DNA from: Variovorax sp. J22G73
GTDB lineage: Bacteria > Pseudomonadota > Gammaproteobacteria > Burkholderiales > Burkholderiaceae_C
Length of the DNA stretch: 64,000 bases
NCBI RefSeq assembly: GCF_030317035.1
Contig: NZ_JASZYK010000003.1
Span: 682,001 to 746,000 of the forward strand
Reading direction: 5' to 3'
Under the pieces are notes generated by a model. The model was not told the origin of the DNA, searched no databases, and saw only the letters and a list, made by a program, of their open reading frames with translations. Shown one piece after another: positions 15,059 through 24,946 of this stretch (positions are counted from its first letter, which is position 1; the number at the start of each line of letters is the position of its first letter). The translations under genes and the position numbers were made by a program.

Positions 15059-16883
15059 GCGTGCCGCCCAGCGCGGTGGCGCGCGCGTGCATGTTCACCA
15101 GCCCCTTGCCCGCGAACTTCGCCTGCGCGTCGAAGCCGCGGCCGTTGTCGCAGAGCTCGACCTCGACGATGTCGGCGCCGGGCTGGGCCGGGCCCTCCAC
15201 CACGACTCCCATCGCTTCGCTCGCAGGCAGCAGCCGTGCGCGCAGGCTGGCCTGGCTCGCGCCCGCGTGCGCCATCATGTTGGCGAAGGCCTCGAACAGC
15301 AGCATCTGCATCTGGTGCGACTCGCGCACGGTCCAGCCCGTCATGGTCGGCAGCGGGCTCACGTCCCAGTGCAGGTCGATGCCGGCGGCCTGCAGGCGTG
15401 GCCCCAGCCGGTAGCGCACGCTGCCCAGCGCGGAGGCCACGTCGCCCTCGCAGCCGTGCATGGCGTCCACCGTGAGCTTCAGCTGGTCGACCGCGTCGCG
15501 CAGGTGCACTTCCACATCGACCAGCGCCGTGCCCGGCTGCTGCGCCAGGCGCAGCAAGCCCGAGAGCTGCCCGCCCAGGCCGTCGTGCAGGTCCTGCGTG
15601 AGGCGCTGGCGTTCTTCGAGCGCGCCGCGCGCCTTCTCGCCTTCGCGTTCGCGCGCGAACACGGCCTCGAGCGCGGCGTTGCGCTCGGCGAGCTCGGCTT
15701 CCAGCGAGGCGTTCATGGCGGCCATGGCGCGCGCGTCCTTGCGCATGCGCTCGGCAATGACCCAGGCCAGCGTGACCGCGAAGCCGACCCACGCCATGCG
15801 GATCCACGGCACCATCGCGTAGGCCTCGGGCGAGGTGCGCATCACCCACACGTCGCGCGCGCCGCACAGCACGATCAGCACCACCGCGATGCCGAGCACC
15901 CGGTGCTCCAGCACCGCGCTGCGCAGCGCCGTGCGGAACACGACCACCATCATCGCCAGCGCGGCCACCAGGCTCAGCGTGCGCCACAGCGGCATCACCC
16001 ACAGCCACGGCACCATGATGCCCAGCACCGCCGCCACCGGCGCGAGCCACGCCATCAGTCCCAGTGCGCGCGCCAGCGGCGTGTGGTCGCGCCCCACCAC
16101 CGACAGCGCGAAGCGGCACAGCAGCGGCACTGCCGCCTGGAAGGCCGCCAGCGGCACCACGCCCCACCAGGGCCAGGCCAGCGGCGCGTGCGTGAACAGC
16201 ACGCGCGCCGTCTGCACCGACCACAGCAGCTCGCCCAGGCCGTAGTAGAGGTAGATCGATTCGCGCTGGCGCATCCACACCAGCAGCGACAGCGCGCCCA
16301 GCACGCCGCTCACGATGGCGATGAAGCGCCCGCCGCTGATCTGCCAGAACTGCGCGCGCTCGTACAGCGGAAGAATCTCGGCCTCGGTGCCCGCCACCAC
16401 GGGCGACAGGCCGCCCTGGCGCGCGGTCTGCGCCGCGATGACGATGTCCACGCGCTGCGGCGCCGCCGAGCCCGCGGGCGGCAGCACGAAGTACTGCGGC
16501 GCGAAGGAGGCGTCGTCGTACGGGCCCGGTGGAAAGGCGCCGAAGCGGGCCAGCTCCCGGCCGTTCACCGACACCCGAAAGCTGTTGCCCAGGCGCGGCA
16601 CGAACAGGGCCGTCGGGGCGGCGGGGTCGCCCGGCGGAATGTCGAAGCTGAAACGGGCCTCGCCGTCGAACGAGGCCTTGTGCTGGTCCCAGTCGTAGGG
16701 GAGGGTGGCGGTTTCGGTTGGGGATGCCGCCTGGGCTTGTTTCGATGGGCCCTGCACGCTCAGCGTGAGCTGTGCCTTGTCGACCAGCGTGAGGGCTTGC
16801 GCAGGCAGCCACCCCACGAATCCGACGACCGCAAGCACCACATACAGCAGGCGCCACGCAAGCGCTTCGTTTCGTCGGGCCAT
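14919..16883 (-). CDS. Second sensor histidine kinase, 7TM-HisKA_3 type, convergent with the first
   Basis: A 654 aa membrane kinase with the same layout as its neighbour: signal segment (LLYVVLAVVGFVGWLPAQA), periplasmic beta domain (~35-175), about seven helices (~185-390) and a coiled-coil-like linker (~395-425). The H box is LTQDLHDGLGGQL (His ~433), the N box FEAFANMMAHAGAS, the G1 box LCDNGRGFD and the G2 box KGLVNMHARATALGG. The tail is Gln-rich (QEQTQAQVQAQ). Its 3' end overlaps the first kinase gene by 140 bp tail to tail. No response regulator is next to it, so it may share the NarL-type regulator at 12348. Confidence 0.88.
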   Translation of the reverse strand: MARRNEALAWRLLYVVLAVVGFVGWLPAQALTLVDKAQLTLSVQGPSKQAQAASPTETATLPYDWDQHKASFDGEARFSFDIPPGDPAAPTALFVPRLGNSFRVSVNGRELARFGAFPPGPYDDASFAPQYFVLPPAGSAAPQRVDIVIAAQTARQGGLSPVVAGTEAEILPLYERAQFWQISGGRFIAIVSGVLGALSLLVWMRQRESIYLYYGLGELLWSVQTARVLFTHAPLAWPWWGVVPLAAFQAAVPLLCRFALSVVGRDHTPLARALGLMAWLAPVAAVLGIMVPWLWVMPLWRTLSLVAALAMMVVVFRTALRSAVLEHRVLGIAVVLIVLCGARDVWVMRTSPEAYAMVPWIRMAWVGFAVTLAWVIAERMRKDARAMAAMNASLEAELAERNAALEAVFAREREGEKARGALEERQRLTQDLHDGLGGQLSGLLRLAQQPGTALVDVEVHLRDAVDQLKLTVDAMHGCEGDVASALGSVRYRLGPRLQAAGIDLHWDVSPLPTMTGWTVRESHQMQMLLFEAFANMMAHAGASQASLRARLLPASEAMGVVVEGPAQPGADIVEVELCDNGRGFDAQAKFAGKGLVNMHARATALGGTLRVRSQPGETRLCLHLPVPQEQTQAQVQAQDATSPVLLASPAPRAV

Positions 16884-16991
16884 GATGGCTACAACTTTAG
16901 CAACATTTCCTTTCAGTTCGTGGGGGTGTTCGCATGCGAATGGGTCAGTTGTCGTTTTTGCTGGACAGGGCGCCGAGCCGGGAGCGGCCTT

Positions 16992-17609
16992 CTAGCGCTG
17001 CCCGTCGTGCCCGGCAATGTGCTCCGCCGCCAGCCCACCCACCCGCGAATGGACGCGTCCGCCATTCGCCATCACCAGCGCGAACAGAATTTCGTCGGGC
17101 CGCGGCGCGTCCTGGATGCCGATCTCGGCCGATGAGAAATGGCTTCGCACATACGCCGCGTGCACGTGGTGCAGCGGCACCATCAGCCGGTAGCCGGCGC
17201 CCGCCACGGCCTTCACCGACGGCACGATGGCCTTGGGCTCGCCGAGCGCCTCGCGCATGGCCCAGCCGCCCGCCTCGTGCCACACGGCGCCGTGCTCCAT
17301 CTCGCCGTTCACGCCCACGATGGCGGCCTTGCCGTAGGCCTCGACCTGGTCCCGCCCCAGCGAGCGCACCAGTTCCTCGGCCAGGCTCGCGCCCAGGGGT
17401 TTCACGGCTTCCATGAACGCGAGCAGGTCGCTTTCGTAGCGGCCCGCGTACGGGCTGCGGATGACCGCGCACGCCGACGCCACCAACAGGGGCCGGCTCA
17501 CGCGCGGGCCGCCCTCGTGGAAGACCATCTCGATGTTCAGGCTGCGCTTGCGGATGTCGATGGGCGGCAGCAGCGCCGCAGCGTGCGCGGGTGTGTGCAT
17601 GGCGGTCAT
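16992..17609 (-). CDS. 'Amino acid synthesis' family protein (AA_synth, PF06684-like)
   Basis: A 205 aa protein with IEMVFHEGGPRVSRPLLVA, VIRSPYAGRYESDLLAFMEAVKPLG, AYGKAAIVGVNGEMEHGAVWHEAGGW, GAGYRLMVPLHHVHAAYVRSHF and DEILFALVMANGGRVHSR, which I recognise as the AA_synth family. The name comes from old genetic data and the biochemical activity is not established. ATG 17609 overlaps the cyoD stop as ATGA, so it is the fifth gene of the cyo operon. Why it travels with a quinol oxidase is not evident. Confidence 0.75.
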   Translation of the reverse strand: MTAMHTPAHAAALLPPIDIRKRSLNIEMVFHEGGPRVSRPLLVASACAVIRSPYAGRYESDLLAFMEAVKPLGASLAEELVRSLGRDQVEAYGKAAIVGVNGEMEHGAVWHEAGGWAMREALGEPKAIVPSVKAVAGAGYRLMVPLHHVHAAYVRSHFSSAEIGIQDAPRPDEILFALVMANGGRVHSRVGGLAAEHIAGHDGQR

Positions 17610-17989
17610 TCCTTGGCGCGCGCCTCGGCCGGCGAGAACTGCATGGGCATCATGTTCGCGTTGGCGTTGTGCATCACCCAGAGCGAGCCCGCGATGACGA
17701 TCACGATGAGCGCGGCGGTGCACACGAAGATGCCGGTGTTGGCGCGCTGGTCGGGCGAGCTGCCCATGTGCAGGAAGTACACGAGCTGCACCAGCAGCTG
17801 CGCCACGCACAGCCCCACCACGACGGGCAGGCGCATCTGGCGCGGCAGCACGTCGAGCATGACCGCGCCGAAGGACGCGAAGGTGAGCAGCAGCGACAGC
17901 GCGAAGCCGATGGTGTAGCTCTGCAGGGAGCCGTGCGAAGACGCGGCGTGGAAGGACGTGTGGTTCGACGGGGCGTGGGTGGCGTTCAT
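17606..17989 (-). CDS. cyoD: Cytochrome bo(3) ubiquinol oxidase subunit IV
   Basis: A 127 aa small membrane subunit with three predicted helices, including SYTIGFALSLLLTFASFGAV, PVVVGLCVAQLLVQLVYFLHM and IFVCTAALIVIVIAGSLWVMHN, and the family-typical end HNANANMMP. The N-terminus is His/Ser-rich. It helps assemble subunit I. It is translationally coupled on both sides (ATGA with cyoC and with the AA_synth gene). Confidence 0.93.
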   Translation of the reverse strand: MNATHAPSNHTSFHAASSHGSLQSYTIGFALSLLLTFASFGAVMLDVLPRQMRLPVVVGLCVAQLLVQLVYFLHMGSSPDQRANTGIFVCTAALIVIVIAGSLWVMHNANANMMPMQFSPAEARAKE

Positions 17990-18609
17990 GTGAACTCTCG
18001 CAGGTAGATGAAGGTGAAGACGCAGATCCACACCAGGTCCAGGAAGTGCCAGAACAGGCTCAGGCAGGCCATGCGGCGGCGCGTGACGGGGGTAAGGCCG
18101 AAGTGGTGGACTTGGTGCAGCATCACAGCCAGCCACACCAGCCCGAAGCTCACGTGCAGCCCGTGCGTGCCCACCAGCGTGAAGTACGCCGACAGGTAGG
18201 CGCTGGCCTGCGGCACGGCGCCGCGGTGCATCAGCTCCGCGAACTCGTACACCTCCATGCCCACGAAGGCCGCGCCGAGCACGAAGGTGGCAACGAGCCA
18301 GCCGGTGGCGCGGCGCAGCGTGCTCGCCTGCAGCGACAGCATCGCGAGGCCGAAGGTGAAGCTGCTGGCCAGCAGCAGCATGGTTTCGCCCAGCACGAAC
18401 TCCAGCTCGAACAGGCCGCGCCCCGTGGGGCCGTTGGCCGTGGCCCCCGCGAGCACGCCGAAGGTGGCGAACAGCACCGCGAAGATGAGGCAGTCGCTCA
18501 TCAGGTAGATCCAGAAGCCCATGGTGGTCTGGGCTTCGCCGCCATGCGCGTGTCCGTCGCCGTGGCCTTCGCCGTGCCCATGTGTGTTTGCGATGTTCAG
18601 CGTGCTCAT
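17986..18609 (-). CDS. cyoC: Cytochrome bo(3) ubiquinol oxidase subunit III
   Basis: A 207 aa five-helix subunit of the COX3 family. After a His/Gly-rich lead ([15 protein letters not shown]) come [35 protein letters not shown], the [14 protein letters not shown] segment and [17 protein letters not shown] at the C-terminus. The start ATG 18609 overlaps the cyoB stop. The His-rich leader is longer than in E. coli CyoC and could bind metal, but that is only a guess. Confidence 0.94.
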   Translation of the reverse strand: MSTLNIANTHGHGEGHGDGHAHGGEAQTTMGFWIYLMSDCLIFAVLFATFGVLAGATANGPTGRGLFELEFVLGETMLLLASSFTFGLAMLSLQASTLRRATGWLVATFVLGAAFVGMEVYEFAELMHRGAVPQASAYLSAYFTLVGTHGLHVSFGLVWLAVMLHQVHHFGLTPVTRRRMACLSLFWHFLDLVWICVFTFIYLREFT

Positions 18610-20591
18610 GCCGTCGCTCCCTTCAGTTGCGCGAAGCGCGCGTTTTCGATGCGCTCCACCTCCGAGGCGGGCACGAAGTAGTCGACGTCGCGGTCGTACG
18701 AGCGCGCCACGAAAGTCGCGATGGCGCCCGCCAGCGCCGCGGCCGCCACCGCCCACATGTGCCACACCAGCGCGAAGCACAGCAGCAGCGCAAGGGCCGA
18801 CACCACCACGCCGGCGCCGGTGTTGCGCGGCATGTGGATGTCCTCGTAGCGGCCCGGCTGCAGGTAGGCGGTGCCGGCCTGCTTGGCGTCCCAGTGGGGC
18901 TCGAGCGAATCGATGCGCGGCACCAGCGCGAAGTTGTAGAACGGCGCCGGCGAGGCCGTGGCCCACTCCAGGCTGCGCCCGTCCCACGGATCGCCCGTGA
19001 GGTCGGGATGTTGCTTGCGGTCGCGAATGCTCACGTAGAACTGCACGCCGATCGCCAGGATGCCCATGCCGATCACCACCGCGCCGCACAGCGCGACGAC
19101 GAGCCACGGCTGCCAGCCGTCGACCACGTAGCTGTTCATGCGCCGCGTCATGCCCATGAAGCCCAGCACGTACAGCGGCATGAAGGCCAGATAGAAGCCC
19201 ACCAGCCAGCACCAGAACGCCACCTTGCCCCAGTACTCGTTCAGCGTGAAGCCGAACACTTTGGGAAACCAGAAGCTGATGCCCGCCAGGCAGCCGAACA
19301 GCACGCCGCCGATGATCACGTTGTGAAAGTGCGCCACCAGGAACAGGCTGTTGTGCAGCACGAAGTCCGCCCCCGGAATGGCCAGCAGCACGCCCGTCAT
19401 GCCGCCGATGGCGAAGGTCACCATGAAGCCGATGGTCCATAGCGTGGCCGAGTGGAAGCGGATGCGCCCGCGGTACATGGTGAACAGCCAGTTGAACAGC
19501 TTCACGCCCGTGGGAATGGAAATGATCGACGTCATGATCCCGAAGAACGCGTTCACGTTCGCGCCCGAGCCCATGGTGAAGAAGTGGTGCAGCCACACGA
19601 AGAACGACAGCACCCCGATGGACGACGTGGCGTACACCATCGACGTGTAGCCGAACAGCGGCTTGCGCGAGAAGGTGGCGATGATTTCGGAGAACGCGCC
19701 GAAGCACGGAAGAATCAGCACGTACACCTCGGGGTGGCCCCACACCCAGATGAGGTTGATGTACATCATGGCGTTGCCGCCCAGGTCGTTGGTGAAGAAG
19801 TGCATGCCCAGGTAGCGGTCCATGGTCAGCAGCGCCAGCGTGGCGGTGAGCACGGGGAAGATCGCCACGATCAGGATGTTGGTGATCAGCGCGGTCCAGG
19901 TGAACACCGGCATCTTCATCAGCGTCATGCCCGGCGCGCGCATGCGCAGGATGGTCACGATGAAGTTGATGCCCGTGAGCGTGGTGCCCAGCCCCGACAC
20001 CTGCAGCGACCAGATGTAGTAGTCGACCCCCACCGTCGGGCTGTAGCCCAGCTCCGAGAGCGGCGGGTAGGCCACCCAGCCGGTGGCGGCGAAGTCGCCG
20101 ACGAACATCGACATCATCACCAGCACCGCGCCGGCCACGCCCAGCCACAGGCTCAGCGAATTGACGAACGGGTAGGCCACGTCGCGCGCGCCGATCTGCA
20201 GCGGCACGATGACGTTCATGAGCCCGACGATCAGCGGCGTGGCCACGAAGAAGATCATGATCACGCCGTGCGCGGTGAAGATCTGGTCGTAGTGGTGCGG
20301 CGGCAGGTAGCCCTCGCTGCCGCCGCTGGCCATGGCCTGCTGCACGCGCATCATCAGCGCGTCGGCGAAGCCGCGCAGCAGCATCACCAGCGCCAGCAGG
20401 ATGTACATGACGCCGATGCGCTTGTGGTCCACCGAGGTGAACCACTCGGTCCACAGGTAGCCCCACTTGCGGTAGTAGGTGAGCGCGCCCAGCAGCGCCG
20501 CGCCGAGCACGACGACCACGCACAGCGTGCCCATGATGATGGGCTCGTGCAGGGGCACCGCGGAGAGGTCGAGTTTTCCGAACACAGGCAT
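18606..20591 (-). CDS. cyoB: Cytochrome bo(3) ubiquinol oxidase subunit I
   Basis: A 661 aa heme-copper oxidase subunit (E. coli CyoB is 663 aa). Ligand residues are all visible: the low-spin heme His in [11 protein letters not shown], the CuB His-Tyr pair in [12 protein letters not shown], CuB HisHis in WLHHFFTMG, and the heme ligands in [11 protein letters not shown]. It reduces O2 to water with ubiquinol and pumps protons in the inner membrane. ATG 20591 matches the family N-terminus (VFGKL.LSAVP.HEPI). A GTG at 20600 would overlap the cyoA stop by 4 bp like the other junctions and would add three residues. Confidence 0.96.
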   Translation of the reverse strand: MPVFGKLDLSAVPLHEPIIMGTLCVVVVLGAALLGALTYYRKWGYLWTEWFTSVDHKRIGVMYILLALVMLLRGFADALMMRVQQAMASGGSEGYLPPHHYDQIFTAHGVIMIFFVATPLIVGLMNVIVPLQIGARDVAYPFVNSLSLWLGVAGAVLVMMSMFVGDFAATGWVAYPPLSELGYSPTVGVDYYIWSLQVSGLGTTLTGINFIVTILRMRAPGMTLMKMPVFTWTALITNILIVAIFPVLTATLALLTMDRYLGMHFFTNDLGGNAMMYINLIWVWGHPEVYVLILPCFGAFSEIIATFSRKPLFGYTSMVYATSSIGVLSFFVWLHHFFTMGSGANVNAFFGIMTSIISIPTGVKLFNWLFTMYRGRIRFHSATLWTIGFMVTFAIGGMTGVLLAIPGADFVLHNSLFLVAHFHNVIIGGVLFGCLAGISFWFPKVFGFTLNEYWGKVAFWCWLVGFYLAFMPLYVLGFMGMTRRMNSYVVDGWQPWLVVALCGAVVIGMGILAIGVQFYVSIRDRKQHPDLTGDPWDGRSLEWATASPAPFYNFALVPRIDSLEPHWDAKQAGTAYLQPGRYEDIHMPRNTGAGVVVSALALLLCFALVWHMWAVAAAALAGAIATFVARSYDRDVDYFVPASEVERIENARFAQLKGATA

Positions 20592-20596
20592 GGCGC

Positions 20597-21595
20597 TCAC
20601 TCTCCGCCGACGGGTTGCTGCAAGGATGCCGACATCGGCCGCGCAGCCTGCAGCCGCAGCGGAAACTCCGGCGTCTCGGGGCCGCAGATGTCGCTGGCCG
20701 CCATGTCTTCCACGCTCATGCCCATGTACTGGTTGGCAATGGCGTTGAACAGGCCGTTTTCCACCCGCGCGTACACCGTGGGCGTGTTCTTCACGCTCGG
20801 CATTTCCAGCTGGCGGTAGGCGTCCAGCGACAACGCCTGGCGAGATGCCCTGGCCTGCGCGACCCAGCCGTCGAAGTCGGCGCGGGTCATGGCGGCCGCC
20901 TTGAAGTTCATGCCCGAGAAGCCGTGGCCGCTGTACGCCGCGGACATGCCGTCGTAGGCGCCCGTGTGGTTGGCGACGAGGTGCAGCTGCGTCTGCATGC
21001 CGGGCATGGCGTAGACCTGGCTGCCCAGCTGTGGAATGAAGAAGGAATTCATCAGCGAATGCGCGGTGAGTTTGAAAGCGATCGGCGTGTCGACGGGCAC
21101 GGCCAGTTGGTTGACGGTGGCCACGCCGAGGTCCGGGTAGATGAAGAGCCACTTCCAGTTCAGCGCCACCACCTCCACGCGAAGCGCGGGGGTCTGCGAC
21201 ACGAGCGGCTTGTACGGGTCCAGCGAGTGCGTGGTGCGCCAGATGAGCACCGCGAGAAACGCGACGATCACGCACGGAATGCCCCACACCACCACCTCGA
21301 TGCGCGTGGAGTGCGACCACCTGGGCGCGTACACCACCTGCTTGTCGGTGTTGGTCTCGCGGTAGCGCCAGGCGAACCACAGCGTGAGCACGATGACCGG
21401 GACGACCACGGCCAGCATGATCGCCAGAGCCAGGACGATGAGCGTTTTTTCCTGCGCGCCGATGTCGCCCTTGGGGTCGAACAGCGTCATGCCGCAGCCG
21501 GAGAGAAGCGCGAGCAGGCCGAGGCTGCTCCAGCGCGCGACACGGCGGGCCAGAGCCCGGGCCGGCTTCGATGGGGGATGGTCAGTTGGAGGCAT
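20597..21595 (-). CDS. cyoA: Cytochrome bo(3) ubiquinol oxidase subunit II
   Basis: A 332 aa lipoprotein subunit. The signal ends in a lipobox (ALLSGC), followed by two membrane helices ([32 protein letters not shown]) and a periplasmic cupredoxin domain ([34 protein letters not shown]). The CuA Cys/His set of cytochrome c oxidases is missing, as expected for a quinol oxidase. ATG 21595 follows an upstream in-frame TTG at 21604. It is the first gene of cyoABCD; cyoE (heme O synthase) is not in the window. Confidence 0.95.
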   Translation of the reverse strand: MPPTDHPPSKPARALARRVARWSSLGLLALLSGCGMTLFDPKGDIGAQEKTLIVLALAIMLAVVVPVIVLTLWFAWRYRETNTDKQVVYAPRWSHSTRIEVVVWGIPCVIVAFLAVLIWRTTHSLDPYKPLVSQTPALRVEVVALNWKWLFIYPDLGVATVNQLAVPVDTPIAFKLTAHSLMNSFFIPQLGSQVYAMPGMQTQLHLVANHTGAYDGMSAAYSGHGFSGMNFKAAAMTRADFDGWVAQARASRQALSLDAYRQLEMPSVKNTPTVYARVENGLFNAIANQYMGMSVEDMAASDICGPETPEFPLRLQAARPMSASLQQPVGGE

Positions 21596-21608
21596 ACAAG
21601 ACAACCCA

Positions 21609-21628
21609 ATGTATGGATATGTATGGAT
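21609..21628. promoter_or_regulatory. Two tandem ATGTATGGAT boxes upstream of cyoA
   Basis: Perfect direct duplication of the 10-mer ATGTATGGAT, starting 14 bp in front of the cyoA ATG. A third copy, inverted, lies at 21699-21708 over the start of the divergent MocR gene. MocR/GntR regulators commonly bind repeated ATACAT-like half-sites, so these are the likely sites for the protein encoded at 21707. Confidence 0.65.
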
Positions 21629-21690
21629 ATTTATTGGCGGATTTGTATGCTATTCGCCCGAAATACCCGTGCGAACTAGGCAAAGTGACT

Positions 21691-21708
21691 CATACATAAT
21701 CCATACAT
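21691..21708. promoter_or_regulatory. Inverted ATCCATACAT box and CATACAT half-site at the MocR start
   Basis: CATACAT, a 1 nt spacer, then ATCCATACAT, ending in the AT of the MocR start codon. The 10-mer is the exact reverse complement of the boxes near cyoA. A bound regulator here would cover the MocR initiation region, suggesting autorepression. Confidence 0.6.
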
Positions 21709-23131
21709 GACGCAAGCAATCGAGTGGAAATGGGCCGAGGTCTTTGCCGCCGGAAAGGGCTCGCGCTACCTGCGCATCCTTTCGCTGGTCGAGCGTTCGG
21801 TGGCCGAAGGGCAGCTGCAGCCGGGCGACCGCCTGCCGCCGCAGCGCCGCCTGGCCGAGCTGCTGGGCGTGGACCTGACGACCGTCACCCGCGCCTACGC
21901 CGAGGCCAAGGGCCGCGGGCTGGTCGAGTCGCGCGGGCCCGGCGGCACCTTCGTGTCGGCGCCCGCGGTCGACTTCGCGCCGCGCATGGACCTGAGCATG
22001 AACATGCCACCCGCGCCCGAGGGCTCCAACCTGTTCGCGCTGCTGCAGAAGGGCCTGGCCGACGCGCTCGCGCGCAACGACGCCGACCTGCTCATGACCT
22101 ACCACCCCGGCGGCGGCAGCCGCGCCGACCGCATGGCCGGCTGCCGGTGGCTCGCGCCCATGTTCGGGCCGCTGGAGGTGTCGCAGGTGGCGGTGTGCCC
22201 CGGCGCGCAGTCGGCCCTGGCCGCGCTGGTGCTCGCGCTGACGCGGCCCGGCGACGCCGTGCTTGCGGAGCCGCTGGTGTACCCGGGGCTCATCTCCGTC
22301 ACCGAGCGCCTGAGCCGCCGCGTGATCGCGGTGGCGACCGACGAGCACGGCATGCGGCCCGACGCGCTGGAGCAGGCCTGCGCGGAGCAGGGCGCGACCG
22401 CGACCGTGCTCTACCTGAACCCGACCATCCAGAACCCCGTGGCCCGCACCATGCCCGCCGCGCGCCGGCGGCAGCTCGCGAAGGTGGCGCAGCGCAAGGG
22501 GCTGCGCATCATCGAGGACGACCCCTACTGGCTCTTCGAGGCGCAGCCGCCGGAGCCCGTCGCCTGCCACGCGCCGGCATCGACGTACTACCTGTCGACC
22601 CTGTCCAAATGCCTCACGCCGGGCTTGCGCACGGCCTACGTGCGGCTGCCCCACACGCAGAACGAGGCGCAGGACGGGGCGCAGAACGAGGCGAACTTTC
22701 TCGACGCGCTGCGCGCGTTCGCGCTGATGGCGTCGCCGCTGCCCACCGCGCTGGCGACGCAGTGGGTGCACGACGGCTCGGCCAAGCACCTGCTCGAGCA
22801 GGTGCGCGCGGAGACCTGGGCCCGCCACGACCTGGCCAGCGGCATCCTCGGTTTGCCGCAAAGCGAATCGGGCCGCGGCATCCATGTGTGGCAGGCGCTG
22901 CCCTCGCGCTGGACCGCGCCCGAACTGGCGCGTGCGGCGCTGGCCGAAGGCCTGTCGGTGACGCCTTCTGCGGCGTTCTCCATCGGCGCCGAGGCACCGA
23001 ACGCGGTGCGGCTGTCGCTGGGCGCGGTGCGCGGTCGCGCGCGCCTGGAGGAAGCGCTGAACCGCTGGAAGGCCCTGCTGGCGCGCGAGCCCGAGCCCAG
23101 GCCCGTGACCGGGCGGCGCGTGGTGATCTGA
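21707..23131 (+). CDS. MocR-type (GntR HTH plus aminotransferase) transcriptional regulator
   Basis: A 474 aa fusion. The GntR winged HTH is at ~15-80 (ERSVAEGQLQPGDRLPPQRRLAELLGVDLTTVTRAYAEA split across helix and wing), followed by a fold-type I aminotransferase domain (~95-460). The latter has LYLNPTIQNPVART, IEDDPYWLF with the PLP-pyridine Asp, and STLSKCLTPGLRTAYVR with the Lys that binds PLP. MocR proteins are PLP-responsive regulators. It diverges from cyoA with 111 bp between starts and repeated boxes in that gap, so it probably controls the oxidase operon. Confidence 0.92.
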   Translation: MTQAIEWKWAEVFAAGKGSRYLRILSLVERSVAEGQLQPGDRLPPQRRLAELLGVDLTTVTRAYAEAKGRGLVESRGPGGTFVSAPAVDFAPRMDLSMNMPPAPEGSNLFALLQKGLADALARNDADLLMTYHPGGGSRADRMAGCRWLAPMFGPLEVSQVAVCPGAQSALAALVLALTRPGDAVLAEPLVYPGLISVTERLSRRVIAVATDEHGMRPDALEQACAEQGATATVLYLNPTIQNPVARTMPAARRRQLAKVAQRKGLRIIEDDPYWLFEAQPPEPVACHAPASTYYLSTLSKCLTPGLRTAYVRLPHTQNEAQDGAQNEANFLDALRAFALMASPLPTALATQWVHDGSAKHLLEQVRAETWARHDLASGILGLPQSESGRGIHVWQALPSRWTAPELARAALAEGLSVTPSAAFSIGAEAPNAVRLSLGAVRGRARLEEALNRWKALLAREPEPRPVTGRRVVI

Positions 23132-23154
23132 AAACGACCTGACAAAACCTGCAC

Positions 23155-23868
23155 ATGCGCAACACCCTTGCCGCACCCATCGTCGTGTTCGACATCGACG
23201 GCACATTGACCGACACCGTGGCCCTGCACCAGCGCGCGTTCGAAGCCGCGCTGCGCAGCTTCGACTTTCCGCGGCTGCGCACCCAGTGGGGCAGCTACCG
23301 GCACCACTCGGACAGCGCCATCTTCAGGGAGGCGTGGGAAGAAGCCGGCTTCGACGGCGAGCCGCCGCTGCAACTGCTGGAGGCGCGCTACCAGCGCGAG
23401 TACGACGCGCTGTGCGACACCGATGCGAGCGAAGCCCGTGCGTGCGAAGAGATCGCGGGCGCATCGCAGCTGCTGGCGCAGATCGCGCAGGCCGGCTGGA
23501 TCGCCGCGTTCGCGACCGGCAGCCTGCGGCATGGCGCGCACCGGAAGATGGCGCTGCTGGCGCATGCCTTCGACGCCGACCTGCTGGCCACCGCGTCGGA
23601 GCACGAGACCCGCGAAGACATCGTGCAGGCCGCCATCGACAAGGCGCGCGCCAGGCACGGCGTGCCGGCCGGCAGCAGGGTGGTTTCCATCGGCGACGGT
23701 GTGTGGGACCTGCTCACCGCGCGGGCGCTGGGGCTGGAGTTCGTCGGCATCGGCGATGCAGACCGGGCGAAGCAGCTGGCGCAGATCGATGCCGATGTGG
23801 TCGTGCGGGGCGAGCTGCGGGACGTGGGGCGGCTGCTCGGGTGCTACGACCCCGAGGCAGGCGCCTGA
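23155..23868 (+). CDS. HAD-superfamily phosphatase
   Basis: A 237 aa HAD hydrolase with all four motifs: VFDIDGTLTDT (nucleophile Asp13, acid Asp15), FATGSLRHG, a Lys in HRKMALL, and SIGDGVWDLLTA. The helical cap (~18-95) is of the C1 type used by phosphoglycolate-phosphatase-like enzymes. Substrate not predictable. It follows the MocR gene by 23 bp and may share its transcript. Confidence 0.87.
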   Translation: MRNTLAAPIVVFDIDGTLTDTVALHQRAFEAALRSFDFPRLRTQWGSYRHHSDSAIFREAWEEAGFDGEPPLQLLEARYQREYDALCDTDASEARACEEIAGASQLLAQIAQAGWIAAFATGSLRHGAHRKMALLAHAFDADLLATASEHETREDIVQAAIDKARARHGVPAGSRVVSIGDGVWDLLTARALGLEFVGIGDADRAKQLAQIDADVVVRGELRDVGRLLGCYDPEAGA

Positions 23869-23911
23869 AGGGCCATCGAGGACTTCAGCGGGGTAAGCAG
23901 GGTCAGCGCGT

Positions 23912-24946
23912 TCAGCGCACCTCGTCCGCCACCCGCACCGTATCCCGCCCAGCCTCCTTGGCCTTGAGCATGGCCAGGTCGGCCCGGTGCAGCGTCTGCA
24001 GCACCGATTCACCGTCGCGCAAAGACGCGATGCCGGCCGACACGGTCAGCTGCCCGTCGGGCCGGGGCACCGCTGCCAGCAGGCCGCGCAGGCGGTCCGC
24101 CAGCTTGCGGGCGCCGTCTTCGCCCTGGTCGGGCAGCAGCACGCAGAACTCCTCGCCGCCCAGCCGGCCGAACACGTCGCTGTCGCGCAGGGCGCGCTGC
24201 AGCACGCCCGACATGCCGCGCAGCACCGCATCGCCTGCCGCATGGCCGTGCGCGTCGTTGAGCCGCTTGAAATGGTCGATGTCCAGGTACAGCAGCGTCA
24301 GCGGCGCAGCCGTCGCGCGGGCGCGGGCCGCCGCGTCTTCGGCCTGCTGGAGAAAGTCGGCGCGGCTGCGCGCGCCCGTGAGCGTGTCGGTGACCGAAAG
24401 GCGGGCCAGCCGGTGCTCCTGGTCGAAGGCGCGGCGCTGGTAGTCCTGTATCCGCAGGTGGCTCACGAAGCTCGTCGCCAGCGCCATCGTCGCGAACAAC
24501 AGGCCGAACACGGTGTCGGTGCGGCTGGCCGTGTGGTCGAACACGAAGGGCAGGAAGAAGGCATAGCAGGCGATTGCCCCGCCGATCCACTGGGCCAGCG
24601 TGATCCAGAAGAAGCTGGTGGCCAGCACGATGATGGCCGCTGCCGGCACGAAGTACATCAGCGGCCGGTCGGTGCCCAGCGCGCCCAGGTAGCTGTTGAA
24701 GCTGACCGTGGCAATGGTCGCCATGCACGCCAGCCCGTAGCCGCGCACCGAGGGGGCGCGCACGATGATCCAGGCGAACAGCGCGGTCATCGGCAGCAAC
24801 AGCAGGCGCAGCCAGATGTATTCGGGCGTGGGAATCGCCAGCCGCGCCAGCACGGCGAGCAACGAGCCCAGCACCGCGGTCACGCCCATCTCGACGGCGG
24901 TGAGCTGCAGGCGCCTGCGGGTCTGGTCTCTGTAGGCGTCGCTCAC
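23912..24946 (-). CDS. Membrane-bound diguanylate cyclase (GGDEF)
   Basis: A 344 aa protein with about six N-terminal helices (15-165) and a C-terminal GGDEF domain (~180-340). The active site reads RLGGEEF (263-267) and the substrate Asp lies in LYLDIDHFKRLND. An RDSD I-site, five residues upstream, predicts c-di-GMP product inhibition. It makes c-di-GMP at the inner membrane. The GTG start at 24946 overlaps the stop of the upstream gene (GTGA), so the two are coupled. Confidence 0.92.
   Translation of the reverse strand: MSDAYRDQTRRRLQLTAVEMGVTAVLGSLLAVLARLAIPTPEYIWLRLLLLPMTALFAWIIVRAPSVRGYGLACMATIATVSFNSYLGALGTDRPLMYFVPAAAIIVLATSFFWITLAQWIGGAIACYAFFLPFVFDHTASRTDTVFGLLFATMALATSFVSHLRIQDYQRRAFDQEHRLARLSVTDTLTGARSRADFLQQAEDAAARARATAAPLTLLYLDIDHFKRLNDAHGHAAGDAVLRGMSGVLQRALRDSDVFGRLGGEEFCVLLPDQGEDGARKLADRLRGLLAAVPRPDGQLTVSAGIASLRDGESVLQTLHRADLAMLKAKEAGRDTVRVADEVR

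Noticed and set aside
17992..18600. Absence of cyoE next to cyoABCD taken as a broken operon
   Set aside because: All four subunit genes are intact and heme O synthase is often encoded elsewhere, so absence in a 64 kb window says little.
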